DNA of 64,000 nucleotides, from positions 2,020,821 to 2,084,820 of the forward strand of contig CBDBBO010000001.1 in NCBI GenBank assembly GCA_965203135.1, written 5' to 3'. The notes under the pieces are model-generated. The model saw only the letters and a program-made list of their open reading frames with translations. It was not told the origin of the DNA and did no database searches. Positions 8,752 through 17,141 of this stretch are shown piece by piece. The position numbers and the translations under genes were made by a program. The stretch comes from CATOSD01 sp965203135 (GTDB taxonomy: Bacteria; Chloroflexota; Dehalococcoidia; Lucifugimonadales; CATOSD01). Every line of letters begins with the position of its first letter. Positions within the stretch are counted from its first letter, which is position 1.

Positions 8752-9972
8752 CTAGCCTCGCGGGAAAGCGAATCCCCGGCGGGTCACCTGGTCTCGCATC
8801 ACCTGAACGCTGCCGTGGTTGATACCGGACTGGAACGCGCCCATAAGCTGGTGGGCGTACAGCCCATCCTCTAAGGCCCCGTGCGAGCCTCTCAGCAGCG
8901 TGGCGTATGGGCCCAGCATCTGCGAAACGGCCTCGGCGGTTCTCACGCCGTGCTCGGGCGCCCACACCTTCTCGGCCGAGCCTTCGTATGTGAAGGTCTC
9001 GTCGTGCTCGACTATGGACATGCTGCGCATGGTCATCAGCCTGCACACCTGGGCCTCGATCCAAAGCTCGGCGAGCTTGTCGCGCACCGCCGGGTCTTCG
9101 GCCAGGGACAGGTCGCCGAGCTGGTTCTCCTTCACCCAGTTCACGATGTCCTCGTCCCTTCGCACCGAAATGAGGTACCTGCTGGCGCCCACGCGGTCCA
9201 GGTTCAGGCCCATCGCGCCGACGTACCAGCCCATGTTCTCCTCACCCAGCAGGGCCGACTGCGGAACCCGAACGTTCTCCATGAACGTCTCGTTGGTGCG
9301 CGCCGTGCCGTAAGTGGTGGCCGGCGGCGCGACCGGGTCGCTCTGGATGGTCCACAGCGGGCGCACCGTTATGCCCGGCGTGTCCATCGGGAAGAGGAAT
9401 ATGGATATTCCTCTGTGCTTGGGCGCGTCGGGGTCGGTGCGGGCCATCAGGTAGAAGTGGGTCGCGGTGTGCGCCCCGGACGTGTACATCTTCTGGCCGT
9501 TTATCACCCACTCGTCGCCATCCTTCACCGCCCGGCATTGGAGCGACGCCAAGTCCGCCCCGGCCTGCGGCTCGGTAAACCCGAACGCGAGCGAGATCTC
9601 ACCGCTGATGAGCCTGGGGATGTAGTAGTCCTTCTGCTCATCGGTGCCGGCCGCCATAATCGTTGGCGCGCCGCTGCCGCCGCCGCCCACGCTGATGCCC
9701 ACACGGGCGAACTCTTCCTCCACGATGTACTGGCTCAGCCGGTCGCCGCCCTGGCCGCCGTATTCCTTGGGCCAACTGATACCCAGCCAGCCTTGGTCTC
9801 CTATCTTTCGGAACAGCTCCGCGACACGCGGGCCGCGACCGCGGCGTCCGGTCTCCTTGCCGTCCTCTATGCCGTGCATTTCATCCAGCACGTCCTGTGT
9901 AACGTGCTCGGCGATGAAGTCCTTGACCTCCAGGCGCAGTGCTTCCTGTTCAGCGTTGTAACCAAAGTCCAT
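8752..9972 (-). CDS. acyl-CoA dehydrogenase (copy A of a duplicated gene)
   Basis: A 406-residue acyl-CoA dehydrogenase with the N-terminal helical domain, FAD/acyl-CoA core (LAFGFTEPQAGADLASLQ, DEWVINGQKMYTSGAH) and C-terminal helices (VWAPEHGVRTAEAVSQMLGP). GGGGAGG stands before ATG 9972. By eye about nine residues in ten match the protein encoded at 12350-13573, so the two copies arose by a recent duplication or one replaced the other. It is the first gene of a likely operon with the dehydrogenase at 7542, the YHS-like gene and MmgE/PrpD. A possible extended -10, TGC TAAGAT, lies at 10039-10047 on the minus strand. Confidence 0.9.
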   Translation of the reverse strand: MDFGYNAEQEALRLEVKDFIAEHVTQDVLDEMHGIEDGKETGRRGRGPRVAELFRKIGDQGWLGISWPKEYGGQGGDRLSQYIVEEEFARVGISVGGGGSGAPTIMAAGTDEQKDYYIPRLISGEISLAFGFTEPQAGADLASLQCRAVKDGDEWVINGQKMYTSGAHTATHFYLMARTDPDAPKHRGISIFLFPMDTPGITVRPLWTIQSDPVAPPATTYGTARTNETFMENVRVPQSALLGEENMGWYVGAMGLNLDRVGASRYLISVRRDEDIVNWVKENQLGDLSLAEDPAVRDKLAELWIEAQVCRLMTMRSMSIVEHDETFTYEGSAEKVWAPEHGVRTAEAVSQMLGPYATLLRGSHGALEDGLYAHQLMGAFQSGINHGSVQVMRDQVTRRGFAFPRG

Positions 9973-10340
9973 GTGGCGCCTCCCCGATATTCCTGACGAT
10001 GCGGGCCGCTTGATGCCCGAACACGCCCGCGCGGGCCTATCTTAGCAGACATAGGCAAGGCTTTGCACTAGTGTCGGATTTAAGACCAAAGCCTCTTCGG
10101 TGGCCCCTTTTCCCACCACGTGAGAGGGTTGGGATGGGTGGCCTTAGATTCCTCGGCTGCGCTCGGATCGACTGAATTGGGGCCTTTGAGAGGAACTCTC
10201 CAAAAAATCTGCTCCATTCTGCTCGATTCTGCCCATTTCGTAGCTGGGCGGGCCGATGTTCTTGTCACTTCTTGTGAGCCAAGTTGTTAAGGTCCGTCAC
10301 AGGCATTGCGCCGAATGTGGCAAAACGCGACGGTGGTCCT

Positions 10341-10380
10341 CACCCCCATCCTAACCTTCCCCCTGCGAGGGGGAAGGGAC
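10341..10380 (-). repeat. dispersed hairpin repeat, copy 1
   Basis: Read on the minus strand: GTCCCTTCCCCCTCGCAGGG, then a matching arm and the tail TTAGGATGGGGGTGA. CCTTCCCCCT pairs with AGGGGGAAGG. Almost base-for-base the same as the copy at 59408-59447. Confidence 0.8.
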
Positions 10381-10428
10381 TTTTGCAATCAGCACCTCTG
10401 AACGGCGGGTGCAGCGCCTGACAAGTAG

Positions 10429-10457
10429 AAAATAGCACGTGCGTACTATAGAATCAA
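10429..10457 (-). promoter_or_regulatory. promoter-like sequence with extended -10
   Basis: Minus strand: TTGATT, 17 bp, TATTTT, preceded by ACGTGC. The nearest gene in this direction is the dehydrogenase at 9972, 450 bases away. The same ACGTGC + TATT(A/T)T arrangement occurs at 40100 and 48044. Confidence 0.35.
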
Positions 10458-10640
10458 GAGGGGTCGGGGCCACGAACCCGCGTCAGGTCACCAGGTGACT
10501 TCGCGGCGAATGGCCCCGCCTCCCTGGGTTCCCGTTCCCCGTTTCCACGGAGACAAGCTTCACGGGAACGACGAATGCGTAGGGCTCCGTCCCTCAACGG
10601 CAGGGCAGAGACCTGCCGCCAAGCCAGGGTGAATGCGCCG
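10455..10640. repeat. probable dispersed intergenic repeat of inverted arms
   Basis: A stretch containing several complementary segments, for example GGGTTCCCGTTCCCCGTTTC near 10537 and TCACGGGAACGACGAATGCG near 10560. It resembles the widespread repeat family that, when mistranslated, gives peptides like SFPRKRESR. No coding signal is seen. Membership in that family is from memory of its look, not from a search. Confidence 0.35.
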
Positions 10641-10852
10641 GTTTGTTGGCGCAAGGCGGGGCTACTTGACATAAGGTCGCGGGGTTGGGCCTGTGAGTGG
10701 GAATTTCTGTGACACTGTCGGGGGTGGAATTGCGCAGGGACGGGACCGAGATGGGATAGGGGTGAGGCGTTTGGGTTACGCGGTTGGGAAGGTTTGAGAC
10801 AGGGGTTTTGGATTGTTCCGGTGCGCGATAGGCCGTTTTCGCCGAGGGGCAA

Positions 10853-11221
10853 TTAGAGATCAATAGAATAATTGGGATTCTCCCAATTCTTGCGAAACTC
10901 CACCAGATCGCCCAGTGGGTTCTCCCTCAGCACACCCAGGATGCCGCCCAGCGCCGCCTGTAGCTGTTCTGTATCGCGCCTCTCTACGGCGAGGTGCAGC
11001 AGTCTGTAGAACTCCTCCAACGAGCTTCGACGTTCTGCAAAACGCTTGTCAAAGTAGTCCATCGGCAGATCGCGCTGGTTGTGTAGTGCGGTTACAAGTA
11101 CGTCTCGTTGAGCCCGAACGTACGCTCGTTGCGTTTCTTCGGCCTGTTGTTCTTTCAGATACTGGACAGCCGCCTTTATGACCCCAAACGCGAGTTCGCT
11201 CGCTAAAGCGTATTGAGCCAT
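10853..11221 (-). CDS. hypothetical protein
   Basis: A 122-residue soluble, mostly helical protein I do not recognise. The N-terminus is amphipathic (ALASELAFGVIKAAVQYLKE), followed by a charged helix (EETQRAYVRAQRDVLVTAL) and a leucine-rich segment (EEFYRLLHLAVERRDTEQLQ) suggesting helical pairing. AGAGG stands before ATG 11221. It lies 52 bp downstream of the frameshifted gene at 11274-12157, on the same strand, and the two probably form a unit. Both are visibly less GC-rich than the dehydrogenase genes on either side, which hints at acquisition by transfer. Confidence 0.62.
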   Translation of the reverse strand: MAQYALASELAFGVIKAAVQYLKEQQAEETQRAYVRAQRDVLVTALHNQRDLPMDYFDKRFAERRSSLEEFYRLLHLAVERRDTEQLQAALGGILGVLRENPLGDLVEFRKNWENPNYSIDL

Positions 11222-11273
11222 GCCAGCCTCTTTGGACTAGGTTGGTCTGTCCGCGGTAGATGTACCGGAATCT

Positions 11274-12157
11274 TCATGGTTGGTTCGGTAATGTCTTGAT
11301 GTCCAGCAACTCGGCCAGAGACTTTGCGGAGGTTGCTACCCGATGCACATCTTTCAGCACTTCAACGGAAGCACCCATCAGAGTGTCAATGAGGGCCTTT
11401 TCGACTTCGCAGATGCTTCTGGACATCTCGAGTACCCTGGCCACGACAGGGTCCAATTCGGCCTTGTGCTTGCCCATTTCAGCTTCGGATACATCCATCT
11501 TAGCAATTTCTTTATCTACTTGGCGGCCAAGCATAACGGCCTTTGCCCAAGCCAAAACGACGGGCACGGCGGCCAGAGGGCCGAACCTAAAATGGTGTTC
11601 AATACGACAGTTCCAGCGGCGATGCCTCCGCCTCCAGATGCCAAAGTTCCGCCGCCCAACCATGCGAGGGTGGCATTCTGGGCCGCGATGCCAGACAGAC
11701 TGCCTATTGCGGTACCGGTCGAGGCCGTGGCGAAAGCCCCTACTGCCGTGTACACACCTGCGGCAGTAACCGCACCTGCCGCAAGTCCACCCGCTGCGCT
11801 TCCTCCGATGCTAACCGCGAGGTCAACTATGTTGGCTTCTATCTTCTGTTTTAGCTCTTCGAATTCTTCGACCGTTATACCCGACTCCTCGTCAAAGCGC
11901 CGATCCTTGACCTTCGCTCTCACCAAAAAGTCTGCAGCTTCGCGAAGTGTCTCCATGGCGGCAAGCCGCTGTCCGTTGAGATCATCAACTTTGGAGTTTA
12001 CATCCTCGACGAATCTGAGGTACGACTCGTGTTGACGGTCGTAAATGGCCCGGCGTGTGTTGTACCGCTTCTTGTGTTTCTTCATCCGCAGTGCCGCAAT
12101 GCCGGTTGCGGCAACGCTGCCGACACCAACCGCGATTGGAATGATTGGAAGTGGCAC
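11274..12157 (-). pseudogene. frameshifted gene for a glycine-rich membrane-associated protein
   Basis: Two overlapping reading frames make one protein of about 295 residues. The upstream frame (from ATG 12157) gives an N-terminal hydrophobic segment, a coiled-coil-like helix (SYLRFVEDVNSKVDDLNGQR, about residues 45-64) and a glycine/alanine-rich hydrophobic run (SIGGSAAGGLAAGAVTAAGV and on) that looks like a glycine-zipper membrane segment. Near 11575-11590 sense continues in the next frame with GPLAAVPVVLAWAKAVMLGR, then a charged helical tail to 11274. One missing base would explain this. No slippery heptamer is evident, so a real mutation or a sequence error is likelier than programmed shifting. 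Function unknown. Confidence 0.6.
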
Positions 12158-12349
12158 ATGACTCTTTCTTGATGGCTGGCTGTGCCCTTTGACAACCTTA
12201 GAAATGCGCTGACCTAAGCAAGCGGTGTTACGCGAACTTCCGGGGAGCGTCTACCCCCAGCACACATCGTGTGGTGGCAAATCCTGGGCCGCCCCGTGCG
12301 CGTTACCGCGTTACCATGAGTAGATCGAAGGGCTTAGGTGATTTCGCAG

Positions 12350-13573
12350 CTAACCTCGCGGGAAGCCCAGTCCTCGGCGGGACACCTGGTCGCGCATCAC
12401 CTGCACGCTGCCGTGGTTGATACCGGATTGGAACGCGCCCATAAGCTGGTGGGCGTACAGCCCGTCCTCGAGAGCATTGTGCGAGCCGCTCAGCAGCGTC
12501 GCGTACGGGCCGAGCATCTGCGAGATGGCCTCCGCCGTTCGCACCCCGTGCTCGGGCGCCCACACCTTTTCGGCCGAGCCTTCGTAGGTGAAGTTCCCGC
12601 CCTGCTCGACGATGGACATGCTTCGCATCGTCATCAGCCGGCACACCTGGGCCTCGATCCAAAGCTCGGCGAGCTTGTCGCGCACCGCCGGTTCCTCGGA
12701 CAGCGAAAGGTCGCCGAGCTGGTTCTCCTTCACCCAGTTGATTATGTCCTCGTCCCTGCGCACCGACATGAGATAGCGGCCCGCGCCGACGCGGTCCAGG
12801 TTCAGGCCCATTGCGCCCACGTACCAGCCCATGTTTTCCTCGCCCAGCAGAGCCGACTGCGGAACGCGCACGTTCTCCAGGAAGGTCTCGTTGGTGCGTG
12901 CGGTTCCGTAGGTGGTGCCCGGCGGCGCGAGCGGATCGCTCTGGATGGTCCACAGCGGTCGAACCGTGATTCCCGGCGTGTCCATCGGGAACAGGAATAT
13001 GGATATGCCCCTGTGCCTGGGCGCCTCCGGGTCGGTGCGCGCCATCAGGTAGAAGTGGGTTGCGGTGTGCGCTCCCGACGTGTAGATCTTCTGACCGTTG
13101 ATCACCCACTCGTCCCCATCCTTCACCGCGCGGCACTGGAGGGACGCCAGGTCCGCGCCTCCGCTCGGTTCGGTGAATCCGAGGGCGAGGGAGAACTCGC
13201 CGCTTATCAGCTTGGGGATGTAGTAGTCCTTCTGCTCGTCGGTGCCCGCCGCCATTATCGCGGGAGCGCCGCTGCCGCCGCCGCCCACGCCGATGCCTAC
13301 GCGAGAGAACTCCTCCTCCACGATGTACTGGCTCATGCGGTCGCCGTCCTGGCCGCCGTACTGCTTCGGCCAGCTTATGCCGAGCCAGCCCCTCTCGCCG
13401 ATCTTGCGAAACAGGTCGGCCACAAGCGGGCCACGACCGCGCCGTCCGCTGGTGTCCTTCCCGCTCTCCCCGCCGTGCATCTCATCCACCACCTCTGCTG
13501 TCACATGCTCGGCGATGAAGTCCTTGACCTCCAGGCGCAGGGCTTCCTGCTCGGGAGTGTACCCAAAGTCCAT
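12350..13573 (-). CDS. acyl-CoA dehydrogenase (copy B of a duplicated gene)
   Basis: A 407-residue acyl-CoA dehydrogenase nearly identical to the product of 8752-9972. Differences are scattered conservative changes (for example GYTPEQEALR against GYNAEQEALR) rather than a block, so both copies appear to be under selection. ATG 13573 follows GGAGG by 6 bases; an ATG 36 bases upstream lacks such a site. Domains are the same as in copy A. The gene stands alone on the minus strand, divergent from the CoA-transferase pair at 13791, and may act on the acyl-CoA made there. The region between the copies holds two unrelated low-GC genes. Confidence 0.9.
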   Translation of the reverse strand: MDFGYTPEQEALRLEVKDFIAEHVTAEVVDEMHGGESGKDTSGRRGRGPLVADLFRKIGERGWLGISWPKQYGGQDGDRMSQYIVEEEFSRVGIGVGGGGSGAPAIMAAGTDEQKDYYIPKLISGEFSLALGFTEPSGGADLASLQCRAVKDGDEWVINGQKIYTSGAHTATHFYLMARTDPEAPRHRGISIFLFPMDTPGITVRPLWTIQSDPLAPPGTTYGTARTNETFLENVRVPQSALLGEENMGWYVGAMGLNLDRVGAGRYLMSVRRDEDIINWVKENQLGDLSLSEEPAVRDKLAELWIEAQVCRLMTMRSMSIVEQGGNFTYEGSAEKVWAPEHGVRTAEAISQMLGPYATLLSGSHNALEDGLYAHQLMGAFQSGINHGSVQVMRDQVSRRGLGFPRG

Positions 13574-13646
13574 CTCAATCCTCCGCGACTCATTTCGCGC
13601 CGAGCGCAAACGGGCGTGCAGCCGTGTTCGCTTCCGCGCCGCCTAC

Positions 13647-13675
13647 ATTTTGCTTGCGCGGGTGGGCCGTGTCAA
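13647..13675 (-). promoter_or_regulatory. promoter of dehydrogenase copy B
   Basis: Minus strand: consensus TTGACA, 17 bp, CAAAAT. The -10 is weak. Divergent to the plus-strand promoter at 13701-13730. Confidence 0.4.
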
Positions 13676-13700
13676 GGAATGCGAGGCGGCCTCCGCGCGC

Positions 13701-13730
13701 TTGTCACTCCCGACCATGTTCGGCTATCAT
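13701..13730 (+). promoter_or_regulatory. promoter of the CoA-transferase pair
   Basis: TTGTCA, 18 bp, TATCAT. Predicted start near 13737, giving a leader of about 54 bases to ATG 13791. Confidence 0.4.
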
Positions 13731-13790
13731 GCTCTGGCGTTCAGCCAAGCGCCATGTACGCCCACATCCCACACAGGAGACGCCTTAGCC

Positions 13791-14987
13791 ATGCTGCCTT
13801 CCGCCCTCGATGACATCCGCGTGCTGGACATCAGCCAGGGCATAGCCGGCCCTCTCTGCGCGCGGATCCTGGGCGACTTCGGGGCCGACGTGATAAAGGT
13901 CGAGCCGTCGTCGGGCGAGCGCGGCCGCTCGCTCCCCCCGTTCCACGAAAACGACCCCCACCCCGAAAAGAGCCTCTTCTTCCTGCTGCTCAACCTGAAT
14001 AAGCGCGGCGTAACGCTTAACCTCGACACTAACAAGGGTCAGAGCATGTTCAAGGAGCTTGTGCGCGATGCGGACGTTGTGATCGAGAGCTACGCTCCCG
14101 GCTACCTGACCTCGCTGGGCCTGGACCACGCCTCCCTGGAGCGCGAGAATCCCGGAATCGTTATGACCTCCATCACGCCCTTCGGCCAGACCGGTCCCTA
14201 CAGCGGCTACAAGGGTGAAGAGATTGTAACCTACGCTATGTCGGGCATAATGGCCATAAGCGGCACCACCGACCGCGAGCCTCTGCGCCACGGCGGCGTG
14301 CAGGCGCAGTACGAGTCCGGCCTGAACGGCGCGCTCGCCACCGCGTTCGCCCTGCTGCTGCGGGACTTCACCGACGAAGGCCAGCACGTTGACGTGTCGA
14401 TGCAGGAGGTGGTGGCGTCCACCATGGTAATCGAGCAGCCGTTCTATCCGTGGAACGGCGGAGTGCGCGGCCGACGCAACCCGGAGGGCGCGCAGTTCAG
14501 CAACATCATGCCCTGCAAGGATGGCTACTTCATCAGCCAGCCCGGAGGCGGCGCCACCTGGGAGCAGATAGCGGACTTCTACCGGCGCGAGGAGCTCAAG
14601 GAGCCCCGCTTTGCCGAGGCCGACCAGCGCTCGCTGCACGGCCCCGAGCTGGACGAGATCATTCTCGATGCCACCAGCGACCGCACCATGGCCGAGATGT
14701 TCAAGGAAGCCAGCGAGAACTACCGGATGCTGTTCGGCATCGCCCAGACCCCCGAGGACCTCGCCAACTGCCCCCAGCTCGAGTCCCGCGACTTCTTCTG
14801 GGACGTCGACCATCCCGTCATCGGCAAGACAAAGGTCCCCTCGCGGCTCTTCAATATGACGGAGATTCCCTCGAAATACCGTATCCCCGCGCCGCTGCTG
14901 GGCCAGCACAACCTGGAGATCTACGAACAAGACCTCGGCTACGCCAGGGACGACGTCGTGCGCCTGCGCGAGTTGGCCATCATCTGA
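13791..14987 (+). CDS. CaiB/BaiF (class III) CoA-transferase
   Basis: A 398-residue class III CoA-transferase, which moves CoA between carboxylic acids without a covalent enzyme-CoA anhydride cycle of class I type. The family opening is clear: IRVLDISQGIAGPLCARILG then DFGADVIKVEPSSGERGRSL, followed by NLNKRGVTLNLDTNKG and ADVVIESYAPGYLTSLGLD. The C-terminus ends in the usual PAPLLGQHNLEIYEQDLGY. ATG 13791 is chosen for the AGGAGA 10 bases upstream; the open frame extends further left without signals. It is followed after 26 bp by a second family member, so the two could form a heteromer or act in sequence. Donor and acceptor are unknown. Confidence 0.9.
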   Translation: MLPSALDDIRVLDISQGIAGPLCARILGDFGADVIKVEPSSGERGRSLPPFHENDPHPEKSLFFLLLNLNKRGVTLNLDTNKGQSMFKELVRDADVVIESYAPGYLTSLGLDHASLERENPGIVMTSITPFGQTGPYSGYKGEEIVTYAMSGIMAISGTTDREPLRHGGVQAQYESGLNGALATAFALLLRDFTDEGQHVDVSMQEVVASTMVIEQPFYPWNGGVRGRRNPEGAQFSNIMPCKDGYFISQPGGGATWEQIADFYRREELKEPRFAEADQRSLHGPELDEIILDATSDRTMAEMFKEASENYRMLFGIAQTPEDLANCPQLESRDFFWDVDHPVIGKTKVPSRLFNMTEIPSKYRIPAPLLGQHNLEIYEQDLGYARDDVVRLRELAII

Positions 14988-15013
14988 GCACGGGGAACAC
15001 AGGAGTAACGCAA

Positions 15014-16366
15014 ATGGCCAGACTGCCGCTGGAAGGCATAAGGGTTATCGAGTCCACCTACGTGTTCGCGCTGCCCTATGCCGCCGGCCTGTTGGCGGAC
15101 CTGGGGGCCGAAGTGATCAAAGTCGAGGGCCCGGGCCGCATAGACACCACCCGAGGCGGCGCGTTCGGCGGCGCCTACGCCGACAACGTGATCGGCGATG
15201 ACCCCTGGAACCGCTCAGCCTCCTACAACATCCTCAACCGCGGCAAGAAGTCGGTGGTCCTTGACCTGAGCAAACCCGAAGGACTGGCGGTGTTCAAGGA
15301 TCTCATCAAGACCAGCGACGTGGTCATGGAGAACTTCACCCCGCGCGTCATGCGCCGCTGGGGCCTGGACTGGCCCAACATGAAGAAGCTGAAGCCGGAG
15401 ATCATCATGGTGTCGAACACCGGCTATGGCCACGGCGGCGGCCCCTACTCCGAGTACCCGGCGCAGGCTACGACCCAGGAGTCGACCCACGGCCTGACCC
15501 ACATCACCGGCTACCCCGGCGACATCCCGTCTAAGGCCGGCCAGTCCTACGTCGACTTCCTGGCGTGCTGGTCCGCCCTGCTGGGCATCGCCCTCGGACT
15601 GCGCCACCGCAAGAAGACCGGCAAAGGCCTGTGGATCGACATAGGCATGTACCAGCTCGGCTGCTTCAACACCAGCGAGTTCATCATGGACTGGATGCAC
15701 AACCGCAACCTGGGCCGGCGCATGGGCAACCGCCACCCGTGGCGGGCTCCGCAGGGTTGCTATCCCTGCGCGGGGGATGATGACTGGTGCGTGCTGTCGG
15801 TGGGCGACGACGAGGAGTGGGCCGGGCTGTGCCGCGCCATGGCTCGCCCGGACCTGGTTTCGGACGAGCGGTTTGCCACCACGCTATCCCGCATGGAGAA
15901 CCACGACGACCTGGACGAGGTAATCTCCGAGTGGACCCGCACGCTCGGCAAATTCGAGGCTATGGAGCGCCTGCAGGACGAAGGCGTCCCCGCCGGCCCC
16001 GTGTTCGACGCTCGCGACACCAACCTGAACGAGCACTACTGGCAGCGCGGCTTCCTGGAGCGCGTCAAGTATCCCGAAGACCGAAAGCTGGGCGAGCGGG
16101 CTTTAGTCGCCCGTCCCTGGCGCTTCAGCAAGACTCCAGTCTCCATTAAGGGCCCCGCGCCCTCGCTGGGACAACACAACCGCGAACTGCTCAAGAACGC
16201 CCTGGGTTACGACGACGCCCGCTGTGACGAACTGGAGGAGGCGGGAATCATCGCGACGACTCCCACCAACCACCAGCGCCCTCCCGACCTGAGCATGGAC
16301 GAACTGGTCCGCCGCGGTCGCCTGGCCTACCACGACGCAGCGTACAAGCAGAAGATGGGCTTATAG
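15014..16366 (+). CDS. CaiB/BaiF (class III) CoA-transferase
   Basis: A 450-residue class III CoA-transferase, 50 residues longer than its upstream neighbour. Landmarks are RLPLEGIRVIESTYVFALPY, DLGAEVIKVEGPGRIDTTRG, LNRGKKSVVLDLSKPEG and the C-terminal PAPSLGQHNRELLKNALGYD. An additional tail of about 40 residues (RPPDLSMDELVRRGRLAYHD...) follows the usual end. AGGAG stands 8 bases before ATG 15014. The two CoA-transferase genes share one promoter. Placed before the MmgE/PrpD-lyase-MaoC operon, they are the natural activating step of that pathway, but this is inference. Confidence 0.9.
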   Translation: MARLPLEGIRVIESTYVFALPYAAGLLADLGAEVIKVEGPGRIDTTRGGAFGGAYADNVIGDDPWNRSASYNILNRGKKSVVLDLSKPEGLAVFKDLIKTSDVVMENFTPRVMRRWGLDWPNMKKLKPEIIMVSNTGYGHGGGPYSEYPAQATTQESTHGLTHITGYPGDIPSKAGQSYVDFLACWSALLGIALGLRHRKKTGKGLWIDIGMYQLGCFNTSEFIMDWMHNRNLGRRMGNRHPWRAPQGCYPCAGDDDWCVLSVGDDEEWAGLCRAMARPDLVSDERFATTLSRMENHDDLDEVISEWTRTLGKFEAMERLQDEGVPAGPVFDARDTNLNEHYWQRGFLERVKYPEDRKLGERALVARPWRFSKTPVSIKGPAPSLGQHNRELLKNALGYDDARCDELEEAGIIATTPTNHQRPPDLSMDELVRRGRLAYHDAAYKQKMGL

Positions 16367-16397
16367 CCCCCTCCGGTGGCCCCCGATCTGACGGTCT

Positions 16398-16706
16398 TTA
16401 CCTATCGCCAGACGCGGTTGGCAGCGCGCGAATGGCCTCTCCGGATCGACGCTCGGCCTCTTCTAGATCGAACTGGACCTGGAGATTGAGCCAGAACCGG
16501 GGTTCCACGCCGAACCAGTGCCCAAGGCGTAGCGCCGTGTCGCTGGTAACCGAGCGTTTGCCCGCGATGATCTGGCCGATGCGATTCGGCGGCACGTCTA
16601 TCTGCCTGGCGAGCGCCGCCGGGGACACGCCGAACTCGTCCAGTTCGTCCCTCAATATCTCTCCTGGATGAACGACACGTCTCAGCATTTCGGCAAGCCT
16701 CCCCAC
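16398..16706 (-). CDS. higA: HigA-type antitoxin, XRE helix-turn-helix
   Basis: A 102-residue DNA-binding antitoxin. HPGEILRDELDEFGVSPAALARQ begins the typical HigA/VapI helix-turn-helix, followed by the recognition helix region PPNRIGQIIAGKRSVTSDTALRLGHWFGVEPRFWLNLQ, a diagnostic run for the family. It lies 3 bases downstream of the toxin gene on the same strand, the toxin-first order characteristic of HigBA. It neutralises the toxin and represses the shared promoter at 17000-17028. The module points against the surrounding catabolic genes and separates the CoA-transferase pair from the PrpD operon. Confidence 0.9.
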   Translation of the reverse strand: MGRLAEMLRRVVHPGEILRDELDEFGVSPAALARQIDVPPNRIGQIIAGKRSVTSDTALRLGHWFGVEPRFWLNLQVQFDLEEAERRSGEAIRALPTASGDR

Positions 16707-16709
16707 AAG

Positions 16710-16994
16710 CTAATGATAGTCGACGATCTCAACTTGCATGGGCTCGAGGCCGTCGGGCCATACGAAGCAGATTCGCCACTGAGAGTTTATCCGGATCGAG
16801 TACTGCCCCGACCTGTCACCGCTGAGTCTTTCAAGGCGATTGCTCGGCAACGCTTGCAATGTCTGCAACGAGGGCGCCGCGTTTAGAATTGAGAGACGCT
16901 TTGCCGCCTGTCGTTCAAACCCTTGGAAGGCGGGCACAAATTCCCCTGCTGCGAAACGCTCAGTACGTCTATCCCTGAACCCAAGTATCATCAT
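16710..16994 (-). CDS. higB: HigB-type toxin (RelE/ParE fold)
   Basis: A 94-residue toxin of the RelE/ParE superfamily, a ribosome-dependent mRNA interferase in studied HigB proteins. FRDRRTERFAAGE at the start and RSGQYSIRINSQWRICFVWPDG near residues 60-85 are the typical strands with the conserved arginines; it ends VEIVDYH. No Shine-Dalgarno sequence is visible. Two ATG codons stand in tandem (16994 and 16991), and the predicted transcription start falls on them, so the messenger is probably leaderless and the second ATG may be the real start. Cognate antitoxin is directly downstream. Confidence 0.9.
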   Translation of the reverse strand: MMILGFRDRRTERFAAGEFVPAFQGFERQAAKRLSILNAAPSLQTLQALPSNRLERLSGDRSGQYSIRINSQWRICFVWPDGLEPMQVEIVDYH

Positions 16995-16999
16995 GAAAT

Positions 17000-17028
17000 A
17001 GCATACATTTGGCGACGACAGACGTCAA
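17000..17028 (-). promoter_or_regulatory. higBA promoter, probably leaderless
   Basis: Minus strand: TTGACG, 17 bp, TATGCT. Only five bases separate the -10 from the first ATG at 16994, so transcription should start within the ATG pair. The -10 is identical to that of the vapBC promoter at 38329-38334. Confidence 0.6.
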
Positions 17029-17077
17029 ACGTCACAGTTGTCGTCCCTGGCGGACCGTCGACTTACCGAGCCCGCCA

Positions 17078-17106
17078 TTGACAACAATGCTCCAACAAAA
17101 TAACAT
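17078..17106 (+). promoter_or_regulatory. promoter of the MmgE/PrpD operon
   Basis: Consensus TTGACA, 17 bp, TAACAT. Predicted start near 17113, about 29 bases before ATG 17142, leaving room for the GGGGGG ribosome site. It is divergent to the higBA promoter; the two -35 boxes are 49 bp apart. Confidence 0.6.
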
Positions 17107-17141
17107 CGGCGCTAAGCTAATCATCAAAAAAGGGGGGTCCT

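Larger units (their letters stand above)
9973..10852. other. 880-bp repeat-rich gap without a credible gene
   Basis: Open frames here are short, proline/arginine-rich and lack ribosome sites, so I call no gene. The gap holds a possible dehydrogenase promoter near 10040, a hairpin repeat copy at 10341-10380, a minus-strand promoter-like sequence at 10429-10457, a block of inverted short repeats at about 10455-10640, and a G-rich stretch at 10690-10850. The last loosely resembles (opposite strand) the C-rich gap at 47.8-48.0 kb, with CCTGCGCA and TTCCCA words in common. Confidence 0.6.

Noticed and set aside
10454..10852. Open frame of 132 codons on the minus strand
   Set aside because: Proline/arginine/serine-rich, no ribosome site, and lies over inverted repeats; reads like mistranslated intergenic repeat.
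11560..11600. Programmed -1 frameshift in the glycine-rich gene
   Set aside because: The bases before the shift (ATT TTA GGT) do not form an X XXY YYZ slippery heptamer and no downstream pseudoknot is evident.
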